Shown: positions 1 through 9,522, counted from the stretch's first letter. The stretch: 64,000 nt of DNA from an uncultured Alphaproteobacteria bacterium (GCA_943787745.1 CALSNJ010000006.1:31692-95691), one strand, 5' to 3'. Notes: a model not told the origin generated them from the sequence alone. Made by a program: numbers and translations.

Positions 1-241
1 GATTGAGCGCATCGAGCACAGTCTCGGCATCGGTGTCGCGTGCAATATCGAGATGCGCGACCTGCCCCAGCGCGTGGACACCGGCATCCGTGCGCCCGGC
101 CCCCTGCACCAGAATCTCCTCGCCGGTGAACCCGTGCGCTGCGGCTTCCAGTGCGGCCTGGATCGACGGCCCATTGTTTTGCCGCTGCCAGCCCACATAG
201 CCGCCGCCGTTATACTCAATGAGAATTCGGAACCGGTTCAT
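1..241 (-). CDS. truA: tRNA pseudouridine synthase A, N-terminal part
   Basis: Cut by the window edge; the first 80 residues are present. TruA converts U38-U40 of the tRNA anticodon stem-loop to pseudouridine. The start reads [20 protein letters not shown], typical of the family, and the active-site motif [12 protein letters not shown] with the nucleophilic Asp is visible near residue 50. The ATG at 241 overlaps the fmt TGA as ATGA, so the two are translationally coupled in a def-fmt-truA order that is common in bacteria. Confidence 0.95.
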   Translation of the reverse strand, partial: MNRFRILIEYNGGGYVGWQRQNNGPSIQAALEAAAHGFTGEEILVQGAGRTDAGVHALGQVAHLDIARDTDAETVLDALN

Positions 242-1152
242 GCGAAACGCGTGCCCCGGACAACAGGTCGGCCACGCAAATACTCTTGGGCATCCATGGC
301 GCCGCGTCCCGCGCGTTGCACCCGCAAAAGCCGAATCGCGCCGTCACCACAGGCCACGCGCAACGCATCATCGAGAACTTCGCCGGGCTGTCCTTCGCCA
401 TCGGCGACCTCTGCCATCAGCACCTTGATCCGGTCGCCGTCCTGCTCGAACCACGCGCCGGGCCACGGTGCAAAACCACGGACATGGCGTGCGATTTCTG
501 CCGCGCTTTTCGACCAGTTAATCCTCTCCTCTCCGCGCTCAAGCTTTCCGGCATAGGTCATACCGTCATCGCTTTGCGGGATTGGGGTGATGGTCCCTGC
601 TTCGAGCCCGGCGAGTGCTTCGACAATGAGTCGCCCACCAAGTTCACACAAAGCATCGTGCAACTCCCCGGCATTCATGGCTGGACCAATATCGATGGAC
701 CCACGGAGAAGCTCAGGGCCGGTATCCAACCCCTCATCCATCAGCATAATCGTTACACCGCTTTCGGTGTCCCCGGCCAACAGAGCTCGTTGAATCGGGG
801 CCGCACCGCGCCAGCGCGGCAGCAGAGAAGCATGAATGTTGATACAGCCCCGCTGTGGAGCATTCAGAATGGGCAGCGGCAGGATCAACCCATAGGCCAC
901 AACCACAGCCGCATCGAGATCCAGAGCCGCGAACGCGGCTTGTGCCTCAGCATCCTTCAGAGACGCCGGGGTTCGAACCTCAATGCCTTCGGATTCCGCG
1001 CGCAGATGCACCGGCGACTTGCGCTCTTTCTGGCCGCGGCCCGCCGGACGGGGCGGCTGGGTATAGACACACGCGATCTCATGCCCGGCTGCCAGCAAAG
1101 CATCGAAGGCCGGTACCGAGAAGTCCGGCGTTCCCATGAACGCGATACGCAT
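238..1152 (-). CDS. fmt: Methionyl-tRNA formyltransferase
   Basis: Transfers a formyl group from 10-formyl-THF to Met-tRNA(fMet), making the initiator tRNA. The 304 residues match the usual family length. The N-terminal Rossmann-like catalytic domain starts [16 protein letters not shown]. Catalytic residues are visible as N105 and H107 in [18 protein letters not shown] and D143 in EGLDTGP. The C-terminal tRNA-binding domain begins near residue 205. It lies 35 nt downstream of def and overlaps truA by 4 nt, so the three are probably one transcript. Confidence 0.97.
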   Translation of the reverse strand: MRIAFMGTPDFSVPAFDALLAAGHEIACVYTQPPRPAGRGQKERKSPVHLRAESEGIEVRTPASLKDAEAQAAFAALDLDAAVVVAYGLILPLPILNAPQRGCINIHASLLPRWRGAAPIQRALLAGDTESGVTIMLMDEGLDTGPELLRGSIDIGPAMNAGELHDALCELGGRLIVEALAGLEAGTITPIPQSDDGMTYAGKLERGEERINWSKSAAEIARHVRGFAPWPGAWFEQDGDRIKVLMAEVADGEGQPGEVLDDALRVACGDGAIRLLRVQRAGRGAMDAQEYLRGRPVVRGTRFA

Positions 1153-1187
1153 ATCGTCTTCTCACAAAGCAACAGGCAAAGCGTCGC

Positions 1188-1700
1188 TTACTTCTGCAGA
1201 CGCTTCAGCTTCTTCATTTTACGCAGGATCATGTTCCGTTTGAGCGGCGTCAGATAATCGATGAACAGCACACCATCGAGATGATCGATCTCATGCTGGA
1301 TGCAGGCCGACAATAACCCGTTGGCCTCAACCTCCTGCGAGGCACCCTCAGGATCGAGATAGGTAACCTTGATCTCGCGGAACCGGGAGACGTCACCATA
1401 ATGGTCGGGAATACTCAGGCAGCCTTCTTCAGCCACAACCTTTTCATCCGAACGCCAGACAATCTCCGGGTTGACCATCTTAAAAACCTGTGCGGATTCA
1501 CCTTCACGCGCCACGTCACAGACGATCAGACGGCGTTTGTCGGCAACCTGTGGCGCGGACAGGCCAATCCCGGGTGCGGCATACATTGTCTCGACCATGT
1601 CATCGAGGCGCGCGCGCACATCGTCATCAATCGTCTCAACGGGTTGGCATGTTTGTTTCAGCACCGGGTCCGGTGCCAGAACGATCGGCAGCTTCGCCAT
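1188..1700 (-). CDS. def: Peptide deformylase
   Basis: Removes the N-formyl group from nascent proteins, acting after Fmt. All three signature motifs are present in 170 residues: GIGLSAPQV (44-52), EEGCLSIP (91-98, metal ligand C94) and HEIDHLDGVLF (136-146, metal ligands H136 and H140, catalytic E137). First gene of the def-fmt-truA operon and divergent from rmuC across about 120 bp that should hold both promoters. The short basic tail is normal for the family. Confidence 0.97.
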   Translation of the reverse strand: MAKLPIVLAPDPVLKQTCQPVETIDDDVRARLDDMVETMYAAPGIGLSAPQVADKRRLIVCDVAREGESAQVFKMVNPEIVWRSDEKVVAEEGCLSIPDHYGDVSRFREIKVTYLDPEGASQEVEANGLLSACIQHEIDHLDGVLFIDYLTPLKRNMILRKMKKLKRLQK

Positions 1701-1823
1701 ATCGCTTTACCTTCAAATCATTGTTATTCAGCGGAATTCAGGGTGTTTCGCGCCGATAGGTATGGCTTCGGGCCAACTTCGTCAAGCCAACACCGAATCT
1801 GCCTCAAATGCTAGAATGCCGAT

Positions 1824-2945
1824 ATGGATACAATCCTTCTCATCGCTATTCTGATTGGGGTGCTCGGTGCGGGCGCGCTGCTTGCTGCCCTATACCTTGC
1901 CACGCGACGCAACAACGGTGGCGCCGAAGCTGCCGAAATGGCGATTCGCCTCTCCCAGATGACCGAAGCGCAGGCCGCGCAGCAGGCTCAGCTTGCCCAG
2001 ACCCTTCAGGCACAGGAACGCGCTCTGGCCAAGGCTGTCGATGACCGAATGCAGCTTCTGAGTGGCAAGATCGACGCGACATTGGAAAAAACCTCGACCC
2101 ACCAGAAGACCACGCTGGATGCACTGCAGGAACGCCTGGTGCGGATCGATGCGGCCCAGAAAAGTCTGACCGACCTGTCGTCACAGGTGGTCGGCTTGCA
2201 GGAAATTCTCTCCAACAAGCAGGCACGTGGCGCTTTTGGTGAAGTTCAGTTGCAGGACCTTGTTGAATCCGCGATGCCGCCGGGCAGTTACACCTTTCAA
2301 GCGACCCTCAAGGACGGGAAGCGCGCGGACTGCCTGCTTGATCTGCCCAACCCGCCCGGACCGATTGTCGTGGACGCGAAGTTCCCTCTGGAAGCCTGGC
2401 GTGCCTTGCAAGCCGCCAAATCCGACACCGAAAAGAAGGAAGCCGAGCGGGCCTTCCGGCGCGATGTGGCGTTGCACGTCAAAGCGATCGCGGAAAAATA
2501 CATCGTCCCGGGTGAAACCGCCGACGCGGCACTCATGTTCCTTCCATCTGAAGCCGTCTATGCCGAACTGCATGCCCATTTCGGGGACACGGTCGATGCG
2601 GCCCATCGCGCCAAGGTCTTCATTGTTTCGCCCACGACCCTATGGGCGCTGCTCAACACCATGCGCGCCGTCATGAAAGACGTGCGCATGAAGGAAGCTG
2701 CCGGGATCATCCAGACCGAAGTCCTGACCATGCTGAAGGATGTGGACCGTCTTGATGCGCGGGTGGACCATCTGGAGAAGCACTTCCAGCTGGCCGAAAA
2801 AGACATCAAGGATATTCGGACTTCAGCCAACAAGGTGAAGAGCCGCGGCGACAAGATTCACGACATCCAGCTTGATGACGGCACCGAGACATCCCCAATC
2901 GAAGATACACTCGGCGAAGCCCCGCTGCTCCGCAGCGTGGAGTAA
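1824..2945 (+). CDS. rmuC: DNA recombination protein RmuC homologue
   Basis: RmuC proteins limit recombination at inverted repeats and are predicted PD-(D/E)XK nucleases. One N-terminal transmembrane helix (about residues 3-25) is followed by an Ala/Gln/Leu-rich coiled coil to about residue 130, then the RmuC domain with GAFGEVQLQDLVESAMPPG and VVDAKFPLEAWR. A charged C-terminal coiled coil ends the 373-residue protein. Membrane anchorage and the coiled coil are standard. Convergent with recR, with only 3 nt between the two stop codons. Confidence 0.9.
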   Translation: MDTILLIAILIGVLGAGALLAALYLATRRNNGGAEAAEMAIRLSQMTEAQAAQQAQLAQTLQAQERALAKAVDDRMQLLSGKIDATLEKTSTHQKTTLDALQERLVRIDAAQKSLTDLSSQVVGLQEILSNKQARGAFGEVQLQDLVESAMPPGSYTFQATLKDGKRADCLLDLPNPPGPIVVDAKFPLEAWRALQAAKSDTEKKEAERAFRRDVALHVKAIAEKYIVPGETADAALMFLPSEAVYAELHAHFGDTVDAAHRAKVFIVSPTTLWALLNTMRAVMKDVRMKEAAGIIQTEVLTMLKDVDRLDARVDHLEKHFQLAEKDIKDIRTSANKVKSRGDKIHDIQLDDGTETSPIEDTLGEAPLLRSVE

Positions 2946-2948
2946 ACC

Positions 2949-3542
2949 TCAGACTTCCCGTCGACTCTTGAGCGCGGCCGTCAGAGTTCCATCATCGAGA
3001 TAGTCGAGCTCCCCGCCCACCGGCACGCCATGTGCCAGGCGAGAGATCATCACGCCGGCATCCGCCAGTCGCTCGGTGATGTAGTGAGCCGTCGTTTGCC
3101 CGGCCACTGTCGCGTTGGTCGCCAGAATAATTTCAGTCACCTGTGCAGATTTCGCACGATCCACCAGACGACCGATACGCAGGTCTTCCGGCCCAACACC
3201 GTCGAGCGCGGACAGGGTTCCGCCAAGGACGTGATAGTTGCCGCCATAAGAGGCCGTGCGTTCCAGCGCCCAGAGATCGGCGACATCCTCGATCACACAA
3301 ATCACGCTCCGGTCGCGTTCGGGATCGTCGCAAATCCGGCACGGGTCGACCGTGTCGACATTTCCGCAATTTGTGCAGGTCCGGATCGCATTGGCCGCAC
3401 TTGCGATAGCTTCGGCGAGCGGCTGCATGAGCTGGCCGGGCCGTTTGATCAGATGCAACACCGCACGCCGGGCCGAACGTGGCCCCAGCCCCGGGAGCTT
3501 GGCAAGAAGATCAGCAAGCCGTTCGATTTCAGGTGTGGACAT
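2949..3542 (-). CDS. recR: Recombination mediator RecR
   Basis: RecFOR-pathway protein that helps load RecA on gapped DNA. The start at 3542 gives the family N-terminus [20 protein letters not shown] with the helix-hairpin-helix segment and a 197-residue protein; the upstream in-frame codons do not look like RecR. A four-Cys zinc finger (C56, C59, C68, C71: CTNCGN...CRICDD) precedes the TOPRIM domain beginning [15 protein letters not shown]. Last gene of a dnaX-ybaB-recR run, an arrangement found across bacteria. Confidence 0.96.
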   Translation of the reverse strand: MSTPEIERLADLLAKLPGLGPRSARRAVLHLIKRPGQLMQPLAEAIASAANAIRTCTNCGNVDTVDPCRICDDPERDRSVICVIEDVADLWALERTASYGGNYHVLGGTLSALDGVGPEDLRIGRLVDRAKSAQVTEIILATNATVAGQTTAHYITERLADAGVMISRLAHGVPVGGELDYLDDGTLTAALKSRREV

Positions 3543-3561
3543 GCGCGCGTGGTCGCCGCAA

Positions 3562-3891
3562 TCAGCCGCCGAACGGCATATTGAATCCCGGCGGCAGATT
3601 GAGGCCACCGGTGAGTTCTTTCATCTCATCAGCCGTTCGTTGCTCGGCCTTGCTTTTGGCATCGGCGTGGGCGGCAACAATCAGATCTTCGAGAATTTCG
3701 CCTTCCTCACCATTCAGCAACGCGGGATCAATCCGGATCCCCTTCATCTCGCTCTTGCCGCTCAGGGTAATGGTGACCATGCCCCCGCCTGAGACTCCCT
3801 CGACGGTGAGTTCGGCAAGGCGGTCCTGCATCTCGGCCATCTTGGCCTGCATTTCCTGAGCTTGCTTCATCAGGTTGCCAAGATTCTTCAT
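3562..3891 (-). CDS. ybaB: YbaB/EbfC family nucleoid-associated protein
   Basis: Small DNA-binding dimer of the YbaB/EbfC family. The 109 residues begin with a Met/Gln/Lys-rich amphipathic helix ([20 protein letters not shown]), followed by the beta core [18 protein letters not shown] and a C-terminal helix, then the Gly/Pro-rich tail [14 protein letters not shown] common in alphaproteobacteria. Its ATG overlaps the dnaX TGA (ATGA), giving translational coupling; recR begins 19 nt after its stop. Confidence 0.95.
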   Translation of the reverse strand: MKNLGNLMKQAQEMQAKMAEMQDRLAELTVEGVSGGGMVTITLSGKSEMKGIRIDPALLNGEEGEILEDLIVAAHADAKSKAEQRTADEMKELTGGLNLPPGFNMPFGG

Positions 3892-5867
3892 TCGTCGTCC
3901 TCAATTTCTATCGGCAATTCATCTTCCCCAGGCTCTTCGCTCAGAGCTTCCCGGCTCATGACACGTTCGATCTTTGCGCCCGGAAATGCTTCCAGCGCCG
4001 CGCGCACGACCGGATTCTCAGCGGCCTGTTCATAAGCTGCTGTCTCTGCCGCTGCATCCTGTTCGGCCAGGGTTGGACCGCCCTGTTCGCGTGACACGCT
4101 GACCTGCCAGTGATTGCCGAGCCATTCCCGAAGCTGCTTGAGCACCAGTCCCGGCAGATCCGACGGCGCATGTTCGGTCGGCATGAATTCCAGACGTCCG
4201 GGCTCGTAGGAAACCAGCCGCACATTCGCGTAGAGATGGTTGCGCAGGGTCATCTCTCGGCGCGTGGCAAACAGGCTGACCAGCGCACGATAGTTTTCCG
4301 GATCCGCAAGCGCCTGCGGGGCCACCGCCTGTTCGGGTGCGGTCTGTTGGGTCTCAATTTGCGGTGCCGCTACCGCATGGGCACCATTGCCCGCGACAGC
4401 CTGCGCAGCACCGCCAGTCGGAGGTGGGCCATCGGGAGTCGGAGCCGAATTCTGAGCGGCAGGTGCGGCGGGAGCCTCTTCCTGTAGCTTTTTCATCAGG
4501 TCACCGGGCGGCGGCATATCCGCGGCATGGGCCAAACGAATCAACACCATTTCAGCAGCCGGCATCACAGAGGGTGCACGCTGCACCTCTCCCACTCCCT
4601 TGAGCAGCATCTGCCAGGCACGGGAAAGCACGGCAACACCCAGCTTGTCGGCCATTTCGCGGCCACGCACCCGTTCAAGTTCGGACACCGAAGGGTCATC
4701 GGCCGCGTTGGGCACAAGCTTGACCCGGGTGATCCAATGGCTGAGCTCAAGCAGATCCTGCAGGACCGACAACGGATCGGCACCGGAATCGTAAAGCGTG
4801 CCGAGTCCTTCCAGCGCATCAGCTGTACGACCGGCCATCAGCGCTTCAAAAATGTCAAATACAGCCGCGCTGTTTGCCGTTCCCAGCATCGCGCGCACAT
4901 CATCCTCTTGCGCCACGGCGCCGTTGGAACAATGGGCTGAAATCGTCTGATCGAGCAGCGACAGGCCATCGCGGACCGATCCGTCGGCCGCGCGCGCAAT
5001 CAGGCGCAAGGCACCGTCTTCGAGCTGCGCACCTTCCGCTTCGGCAATCCTGGAAAAATGCGTGATCAGATCATCGGCTTTGATCCGGCGCAGGTCGAAA
5101 CGCTGACATCGTGACAACACCGTTACCGGAACTTTGCGAATTTCGGTGGTCGCAAAAATGAACTTCACATGTTCAGGCGGTTCTTCAAGCGTCTTGAGCA
5201 GGGCATTGAAAGCCTGCGTGGACAGCATGTGGACTTCATCGATGATGTAGACCTTGTAGCGGCCAAACACCGGCCGGTAGCGCACCCCGTCCAGAATTTC
5301 ACGAATATCACCCACACCAGTCCGGCTGGCGGCATCGACCTCGATCACATCGGGATGACGATCCTCGGTTATGGCGATGCTTTGCGGATCATTGGGATCA
5401 GGATTGATGGATGGCCCGCCCTCCGCGTTCAGGCATTTTGCAATGATCCGGGCGGTGGTCGTTTTGCCAACACCGCGCACCCCGGTGAGCATGAACGCAT
5501 GGGCCACCCGGTCGAGCGCAAACGCGTTGGTCAGGGTCTGGACCAGAGCCTCCTGACCAATGACTTCGTCAAAATTCTGAGGCCGGTATTTGCGCGCGAG
5601 AACCTGATAAGCCTCTTCACCATCACTGCTGCTCAAGCTGCTTGCGGGTGTGGCAACAGCGCCGGATGGCGAAGTTGTCTGTTCCGGGACAGTTTCGGCA
5701 ACCGCCTCAGATTCCGGCGCAGGCTCGGACGCAGCAGCAGGCGGATCAGCCGGCGCATCGAGAAAGCTTCCCTGATTGGGGTCGTCTATCGTCGGGCTGC
5801 CGTCGAGAGACTCGTCCGCATCTGCCTCAAGCAGCGCGTCCGTTGGGTCTTCGTTGTCGACGGTCAT
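3888..5867 (-). CDS. dnaX: DNA polymerase III subunits gamma/tau
   Basis: Clamp-loader ATPase. Residues 1-86 are an acidic, Pro/Ala-rich extension before the usual start YQVLARKYRPQNFDEVIGQ. Walker A is GVRGVGKTTTAR (129-140), Walker B VYIIDEVHML, and the sensor motif VTVLSRCQRFDLRR is present. An Ala/Pro/Gln-rich linker (about 465-530) leads to a C-terminal tau-like domain, 659 residues in all. The zinc module between Walker A and EVDAASRTGVGDIREI seems to have lost its cysteines: only C145 is left. A G-AAA-AAG run (minus strand, near 4488-4495) lies at the linker start, but no stop follows closely in the -1 frame, so gamma production by frameshift is unsupported. The ATG at 5867 has only a weak RBS. 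Confidence 0.95.
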   Translation of the reverse strand: MTVDNEDPTDALLEADADESLDGSPTIDDPNQGSFLDAPADPPAAASEPAPESEAVAETVPEQTTSPSGAVATPASSLSSSDGEEAYQVLARKYRPQNFDEVIGQEALVQTLTNAFALDRVAHAFMLTGVRGVGKTTTARIIAKCLNAEGGPSINPDPNDPQSIAITEDRHPDVIEVDAASRTGVGDIREILDGVRYRPVFGRYKVYIIDEVHMLSTQAFNALLKTLEEPPEHVKFIFATTEIRKVPVTVLSRCQRFDLRRIKADDLITHFSRIAEAEGAQLEDGALRLIARAADGSVRDGLSLLDQTISAHCSNGAVAQEDDVRAMLGTANSAAVFDIFEALMAGRTADALEGLGTLYDSGADPLSVLQDLLELSHWITRVKLVPNAADDPSVSELERVRGREMADKLGVAVLSRAWQMLLKGVGEVQRAPSVMPAAEMVLIRLAHAADMPPPGDLMKKLQEEAPAAPAAQNSAPTPDGPPPTGGAAQAVAGNGAHAVAAPQIETQQTAPEQAVAPQALADPENYRALVSLFATRREMTLRNHLYANVRLVSYEPGRLEFMPTEHAPSDLPGLVLKQLREWLGNHWQVSVSREQGGPTLAEQDAAAETAAYEQAAENPVVRAALEAFPGAKIERVMSREALSEEPGEDELPIEIEDDE

Positions 5868-5941
5868 GAAAGGTGCACGCTTCCCGAGTTGGTGACAGGA
5901 ACATGAATATCAGATTCGGTGTTCGCATCGGTATTTGAAGT

Positions 5942-6036
5942 GGGAGACCGGTTGATACGACCCAGGCGGAACTCGTTACGGCTGCTTCCTTCCGGACCTG
6001 ACCGAGTTGGCGAGATGCCCGTCCGCCCGGCCTCCC
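5942..6036 (-). ncRNA. ffs: Signal recognition particle RNA (4.5S type)
   Basis: The minus strand carries the conserved SRP core GGTCAGGTCCGGAAGGAAGC followed by AGCC (5980-6003), including the GGAA tetraloop and the asymmetric loop that binds Ffh. The ends pair: GGGAGGCCGG at the 5' end with CCGGTCTCCC at the 3' end, giving a hairpin of about 95 nt, the small bacterial form without an Alu domain. The 5' end is set by this pairing. It sits just upstream of dnaX in the same orientation, a frequent alphaproteobacterial arrangement. Confidence 0.95.
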
Positions 6037-6042
6037 GCGTGG

Positions 6043-6075
6043 ACTATATCAGATCAGCGTCACCAATAAACTCCC
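6043..6075 (-). promoter_or_regulatory. Putative promoter of the SRP RNA gene
   Basis: On the minus strand, GATATAGT ends about 7 nt before the predicted RNA 5' end and resembles a -10 box (TATAGT). A weak TTTATT lies 16 nt upstream of it as a possible -35. Position and spacing fit a housekeeping promoter, but the -35 match is poor. Confidence 0.4.
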
Positions 6076-6168
6076 ACGCGCATCATTCTGCTGTGACTTT
6101 CCACAGGGCGTGGCGTGTGACACGGTATGGGCCATTCCTGAACACTTTCCAAAAAACAAAAAAGAACC

Positions 6169-7083
6169 ATGGCGCGCACCAATTTCTACTCCAGTGAATA
6201 TCTGGACCGGGTTTCACACCTGCGAAACGACCAAAACTGGCTTTCCGAGCAGCTTTCCAGCACCAACACACGCCTGATCCCGGTCTGGCAGCAAAACAAC
6301 CTCATTCAGGGTACGGATAACGTTGAAGCCTCGATCCTCGAAATTATCCATGTCGAGACCCTGCGCAGCATTGATGTTGAGCCTGTTCTACTGGGATTGA
6401 TCGAGGGCACCGCCTATTTCACGCTGGATGTCAGCCATATCGAGGACCCGCACGAGCACGAAATTTTGGGCGCTGCGGGCGTCTTCGAGGATTTGCGCAA
6501 GGTTGGCCAGTATATTCAGCATGAACAGGGCAACCTCCTGGCCTATGCCCGGGGCATCAATTACTGGCACCAGCGACATAAATTCTGTGGTGTCTGCGGC
6601 AGCCTGACTCGCAGTGAATCCGCCGGTCACCAGCGACGTTGCACAAATGAAACCTGCAACACCTCGCATTTTCCGCGCACCGACGTTGCCTGCATCATGC
6701 TGGTCCATGACGGGGACCGGATCATCATGGGCAAATCCCCACGCTTTCAGGGCAAGATGCAATCCGTGCTCGCGGGGTTTCTCGAACCCGGCGAAACCCT
6801 GGAAGACTGCGTGGCCCGCGAGGTCTTCGAAGAGGTCGGCGTGCGTGTGACAGACGTAGAGTACCAGCACTCCCAGCCCTGGCCGTTCCCGTCATCACTG
6901 ATGGTCGGATTTCGTGCCCGTGCGCTCGACACCGACATCACCATTGATGAGAAAGAACTGCTTTCAGCCGAGTGGATGTCACGGGACGAACTCAAGGCGA
7001 CAACGCCGGACTCACCCGTTCAACTGCCACGCAAAGACTCTATCGCCCGCCGCCTCATCGAGGAGTGGCTCGCCGAAGGCTAG
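6169..7083 (+). CDS. nudC: NAD(H) pyrophosphatase / RNA decapping Nudix hydrolase
   Basis: Hydrolyses NADH to NMNH and AMP, and in characterised members also removes NAD caps from RNA. Three parts can be seen in 304 residues: an N-terminal NUDIX-like domain, a zinc ribbon with C140, C143, C158 and C163 (FCGVCG and RRCTNETC), and the Nudix box GFLEPGETLEDCVAREVFEE (about 204-223). The NudC-specific SQPWPFPSSLM follows. It is convergent with pheA; the two stop codons share 3 nt (CTAG). Confidence 0.95.
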   Translation: MARTNFYSSEYLDRVSHLRNDQNWLSEQLSSTNTRLIPVWQQNNLIQGTDNVEASILEIIHVETLRSIDVEPVLLGLIEGTAYFTLDVSHIEDPHEHEILGAAGVFEDLRKVGQYIQHEQGNLLAYARGINYWHQRHKFCGVCGSLTRSESAGHQRRCTNETCNTSHFPRTDVACIMLVHDGDRIIMGKSPRFQGKMQSVLAGFLEPGETLEDCVAREVFEEVGVRVTDVEYQHSQPWPFPSSLMVGFRARALDTDITIDEKELLSAEWMSRDELKATTPDSPVQLPRKDSIARRLIEEWLAEG

Positions 7084-7949
7084 TGATTACGATATTCGTT
7101 GGCCGGGTAGACGCCGAGTACACGGACATTTTTCGAGAAATAGTCGAGTTCCTCAAAGGCCTGCGCCACGCTGGCATCGGCGGGATGTCCTTCAATCTCC
7201 AGATAAAAACGCGCGACCGAAAACTTTTCGCCCGAAATGTAGCTCTCCAGCTTCGTGATGTTCACGCTATTGGTCGCGAACCCGCCCAGCGACTTGTAAA
7301 GCGCTGCGGGAACCGAGCGAACTTCGAAGATCAGTGATGTCATGGACGGACCGTCATTGGGGTCCGGGTCACGGCGCGCGCGCGCGAGCACCACGAAACG
7401 CGTTGTATTCCCGATCCGGTCCTCAAAGCGTGAACGCAGAATCTGAAGATCGTAGATCTCTCCGGCCAGTCCCGGTGCAAGTGCACCGATGGTCGGGTCC
7501 CCAAGTTCGGCAATCTCCATCGCCGACCCGGCCGTATCGGCGCGGGCTCGAACTTTCACGCCAAGCTGGGCAAGTTGTTCGCGGCATTGGGCCAACGCCT
7601 GCGGATGCGACCGGACCTCAACAAGGCCTTCCAGCGTGGCGTCCTTTGTTCCCAGGAGCTGATGTCGAACATCCAGATAGTGCTCACGGATGATGTAAAG
7701 CTTGGATTCCGGCAGCAGATGATGAATGTCAGCCACACGGCCCCCGAGCGTATTCTCAATCGGAATCATCGCCAACGCGGCCTTGCCCTCTTTTTCCACG
7801 GCGGCAAACGCATCTTCAAAGGTCGCGCAGGCAAGCGGGGTCATCTCCGGATATGCCTGCATGCAGGCAATATGCGAGTTGGCGCCTGGGACGCCCTGAT
7901 AGGCAATGGTGTTCGCCGGGTCTGCCGGCTTTGCGTTCGTGTTACTCAT
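7080..7949 (-). CDS. pheA: Prephenate dehydratase
   Basis: Converts prephenate to phenylpyruvate in phenylalanine synthesis. The catalytic domain starts at IAYQGVPGANSHIAC and contains the NTTRFVVLAR motif with the conserved Thr-Arg-Phe. A C-terminal ACT domain (from about residue 200, SLIFEVRSVPAALYKSLGGF) carries KLESYISGEKF in place of the classical ESRP phenylalanine-binding segment, a variant often seen in alphaproteobacterial enzymes. No chorismate mutase domain is fused. kdsB lies upstream on the same strand, 38 nt away. Confidence 0.94.
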   Translation of the reverse strand: MSNTNAKPADPANTIAYQGVPGANSHIACMQAYPEMTPLACATFEDAFAAVEKEGKAALAMIPIENTLGGRVADIHHLLPESKLYIIREHYLDVRHQLLGTKDATLEGLVEVRSHPQALAQCREQLAQLGVKVRARADTAGSAMEIAELGDPTIGALAPGLAGEIYDLQILRSRFEDRIGNTTRFVVLARARRDPDPNDGPSMTSLIFEVRSVPAALYKSLGGFATNSVNITKLESYISGEKFSVARFYLEIEGHPADASVAQAFEELDYFSKNVRVLGVYPANEYRNH

Positions 7950-7987
7950 GATCGGATCGGCTCTTTCATCAAAAACGCGCGAGCCTG

Positions 7988-8758
7988 CTAAGCCAGCAAA
8001 GCACGCGCGCGCTCAAGATCGGCGGGAGTATCGACACCGAGCGGAACGGTGTCAACGAGGGCAGCGTCAATGCGCATCCCAGTTTCCAGCGCACGCAACT
8101 GCTCCAGCTTCTCCCGGGTTTCCAGCGGACTGGCGGGCAGAGACACAAACCGCGCCAGAGCGTCCCGCCGGTAAGCGTAAAGACCAATATGATGAAAATG
8201 ATCGCCCGGGCCGGTTGGAACCGTGGCACGACTGAAATAAAGCGCCCGGCCGATGCGGGCATTCCCGCTCAGAGCCATCACAGCCTTGACCACATTGGGG
8301 TTGTCCCGTTCGCTTTCTTCCGTGATCGCACAGACCGCCGTGGAGATATCAACCTCCGGGTTGTCCAGCACTGCGACACATGCGCGGACAACTTTGGGAT
8401 CGAGAGTTGGCAAATCCCCCTGGAGATTGACGATGGCGTCGTATTTCCCCTCGGGATCGAAGACTTCGAGCGCCGCAAAAATCCGATCCGACCCTGATGG
8501 CAGATCCGGATCCGTAAGCACAGCTTGCCCACCGGCAGCTTCAACAGCTTCTGCGACTTCTGGTTCGGAACAGGCGATCACCACCGGTCCGACTTCTGCT
8601 TCCTCAGCACGGCGCAGGCATTGGACAATCATCGGCACACCCGCAATATCGGCCAGTGGCTTTCCCGGAAGTCGGGTTGAAGCCATGCGGGCGGGAATCA
8701 GGACAACCGGGTTACGCGGGACATCACGTGTTTGCATTGAATTCGTCAGGTTTTTCAT
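7988..8758 (-). CDS. kdsB: 3-deoxy-manno-octulosonate cytidylyltransferase (CMP-KDO synthetase)
   Basis: Activates KDO as CMP-KDO for lipid A inner-core synthesis, so the cell makes a Gram-negative envelope. The nucleotidyltransferase signature VVLIPARMASTRLPGKPLADI lies near residue 18, and NLQGDLPTLDP and HHIGLYAYRRDAL are further family motifs. The protein has 256 residues, normal length. The first 17 residues are not conserved, and M8 could equally be the start. It precedes pheA on the same strand and is divergent from the cytochrome c gene. Confidence 0.95.
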   Translation of the reverse strand: MKNLTNSMQTRDVPRNPVVLIPARMASTRLPGKPLADIAGVPMIVQCLRRAEEAEVGPVVIACSEPEVAEAVEAAGGQAVLTDPDLPSGSDRIFAALEVFDPEGKYDAIVNLQGDLPTLDPKVVRACVAVLDNPEVDISTAVCAITEESERDNPNVVKAVMALSGNARIGRALYFSRATVPTGPGDHFHHIGLYAYRRDALARFVSLPASPLETREKLEQLRALETGMRIDAALVDTVPLGVDTPADLERARALLA

Positions 8759-8953
8759 CCCTCTGATGGCGCTGCGACCTAATGCCGCGAGAGTTGGATC
8801 GGCGCTGGCCGCTCGGTATTCTGGAAGATATATCTCGAAGCACGCGAACGGAACCGTCTCCCCCGTGGACAGGTGGTTGACCGCTCGCTAAATTCGCGAC
8901 GCGCGATCCATACTGGTCAGCGCGGAGTCCGGTTGAGACGGGGAAAAAGAGTT

Positions 8954-9493
8954 ATGGGTGGCGAAAGTTACAAAATCTGGGGTTCGGCGCTTGTCGCACT
9001 GACCGTTGCGTTCGGCATCGGCGTTGCGATCAACCAAGTCACGCACACCGATCATCTGGATATCAAAGCGTATGTCGTTGATGTTCCTGATGGTGGTGCG
9101 GAGACGGCCGCAGTGGTGGAAGAAAAGGTGCTTGAACCGATCACCCCGCTTCTGGCTTCAGCCGATATCGCGGCAGGCGAGAAAGCTTTTAAACGTTGCG
9201 GCACCTGCCACACGGTCGACAAGGGCGGCGCCAACAAGGTTGGCCCCAATCTCTATAATGTTGTTGGTGCGGCCAAGGGCCATGAGCCGAGCTTCGCTTA
9301 TTCGGATGCATTGATGTCGATCGATGCGCCCTGGGACTACGAGAACCTGAACGCGTTCCTCGTCAAGCCGAAGGATTACGCGCCGGGCACCAAGATGAAC
9401 TTTGCGGGAATCAGCAAGCCGCAGGATCGGGCCAATGTCATCGCCTATCTGCGTCAGTTTGGAGACAACCCGCCGCCGATGCCGGGGCAGTAG
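8954..9493 (+). CDS. Membrane-anchored class I cytochrome c (CycM-like)
   Basis: Electron carrier held at the periplasmic face by an uncleaved N-terminal helix (YKIWGSALVALTVAFGIGVA). A linker of about 45 residues leads to the haem domain with CGTCH (haem attachment), VGPNLYNVVG, and the Met ligand in GTKMNFAGI. The start at 8954 is chosen because it places the anchor at the N-terminus after a GGGAAAAAGAG ribosome site. The adjacency of such a cytochrome to kdsB and pheA recurs in alphaproteobacteria, where CycM-type cytochromes feed the terminal oxidase. Confidence 0.9.
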   Translation: MGGESYKIWGSALVALTVAFGIGVAINQVTHTDHLDIKAYVVDVPDGGAETAAVVEEKVLEPITPLLASADIAAGEKAFKRCGTCHTVDKGGANKVGPNLYNVVGAAKGHEPSFAYSDALMSIDAPWDYENLNAFLVKPKDYAPGTKMNFAGISKPQDRANVIAYLRQFGDNPPPMPGQ

Positions 9494-9522
9494 CCGGGCA
9501 GAGCGAAAAACGAGTATCTTCG

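Noticed and set aside
960..990. GGTTCGAACCTC, resembling a tRNA T-arm
   Set aside because: It lies inside fmt in frame, and no acceptor stem, D-arm or anticodon arm can be folded around it.
286..1257. Long open frame of over 300 codons antisense to fmt
   Set aside because: It mirrors the codon structure of fmt on the other strand and has no family resemblance or ribosome site.
4485..4500. G-AAA-AAG slippery-like heptamer in dnaX at the linker start
   Set aside because: In the -1 frame the reading continues for dozens of codons without an early stop, and no clear downstream stem was identified, so programmed production of gamma is not supported.
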